From positions 1-5,046 of the forward strand of contig CAJUQA010000036.1 of NCBI GenBank assembly GCA_910588375.1: a stretch of 5,046 nucleotides of DNA. Direction: 5' to 3'. The stretch is from an uncultured Odoribacter sp. Its GTDB lineage: Bacteria; Bacteroidota; Bacteroidia; Bacteroidales; Marinifilaceae. This document shows, one piece after another, positions 5,021 to 5,046 of this stretch. The notes beneath the pieces are model-generated. The model made no database searches. It saw nothing but the letters and a program-made list of their open reading frames with translations, and had not been told where the DNA came from. The translations under genes and the position numbers were made by a program. Positions within the stretch are counted from its first letter, which is position 1. Every line of letters begins with the position of its first letter.

Positions 5021-5046
5021 CCCAAAAAAACGGTCGTTTTTTTGGG
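5021..5046 (-). repeat. Right 26-bp inverted repeat, serine-invertase-like site (core GT)
   Basis: Arms CCCAAAAAAACG and CGTTTTTTTGGG surround core GT, making it the exact reverse complement of bases 1-26. It begins 27 bp after the stop codon of the regulator gene. The asymmetric core shows that the two sites are in inverted orientation, which favours inversion over deletion. It could double as a hairpin terminator for the regulator gene, with an A7/T7 stem and a 4-nt loop. Confidence 0.75.

Larger units (their letters stand above)
1..5046. other. Candidate invertible DNA segment bounded by 26-bp inverted repeats
   Basis: The two ends of the window are exact 26-bp inverted copies, and each copy is a 12-2-12 near-palindrome with an asymmetric dinucleotide core. 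Two such sites in inverted orientation are what a serine DNA invertase needs to flip the DNA between them. The segment contains no recombinase or transposase, so a trans-acting enzyme would be required. The left end is reached by an operon that stops at a terminator (46-83). The right end is reached by a plus-strand regulator gene with no separate terminator. Alternatives are terminal repeats of a non-autonomous mobile element, or two copies of a repeated bidirectional terminator. Whether the repeats extend outward cannot be seen. Confidence 0.5.

Noticed and set aside
4548..5021. Long minus-strand frame (157 residues) at the right end
   Set aside because: It is the complement of the well-supported winged-helix gene and shows no coherent domain; a shadow frame.
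1..5046. Classical insertion sequence or transposon with terminal inverted repeats
   Set aside because: No transposase is encoded, target-site duplications cannot be seen, and each end is itself a near-perfect palindrome with a 2-bp core, which fits a recombinase crossover site better than a transposon end. A non-autonomous element is not fully excluded.

Overview
The window looks like chromosomal DNA from a member of the Bacteroidales (Bacteroides or Parabacteroides type). The evidence is the protein families present (DUF6266-like proteins, a DUF4143-type ATPase remnant, an RteC-like protein, a Bacteroides-type winged-helix regulator), promoter -7 boxes of the form TAnnTTTG, and AT-rich translation starts that mostly lack a Shine-Dalgarno sequence.

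The first and last 26 bases are exact reverse complements of each other. Each copy is two perfect palindromic 12-bp arms around an asymmetric 2-bp core (AC at the left, GT at the right). That is the layout of serine-invertase crossover sites (26 bp, 2-bp core), and the AAACG-NN-CGTTT centre resembles, from memory, the Mpi-type inversion sites of Bacteroides fragilis. The whole 5,046 bp can therefore be read as an invertible segment. No recombinase is encoded inside, so one would have to act in trans. Bidirectional terminators or ends of a mobile element remain alternatives.

Left half (bases 45-2890, minus strand): a compact leftward operon reading 3TM-type holin, N-acetylmuramoyl-L-alanine amidase, DUF6266-like protein B, DUF6266-like protein A, and a 64-residue single-pass membrane protein. 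It starts at a good TAnnTTTG promoter and ends at a strong hairpin terminator just inside the left repeat. This is a phage-type lysis or release cassette without any recognisable capsid, tail or replication genes.

Middle (about 3031-4177): a promoter and the decayed remnant of a DUF4143-family ATP-binding protein on the plus strand, reduced to about 20 N-terminal and 80 C-terminal codons by two internal deletions and a frame change. It is convergent with a 225-residue minus-strand protein whose C-terminal half resembles RteC, a Bacteroides regulator of conjugative-element excision. An AT-rich 384-bp spacer holds divergent promoter candidates.

Right end (4345-5046): a plus-strand promoter, a leader with a small hairpin, and a 175-residue winged-helix protein with a degenerate nucleotidyltransferase-like C-terminus, of the kind often found (from memory) beside Bacteroides surface-polysaccharide loci. 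It reads outward across the right repeat with no other obvious terminator. If the segment inverts, either this regulator transcript or the terminated lysis operon would face a given flank, so inversion could act as a switch for neighbouring genes. That is inference, not something the sequence proves.
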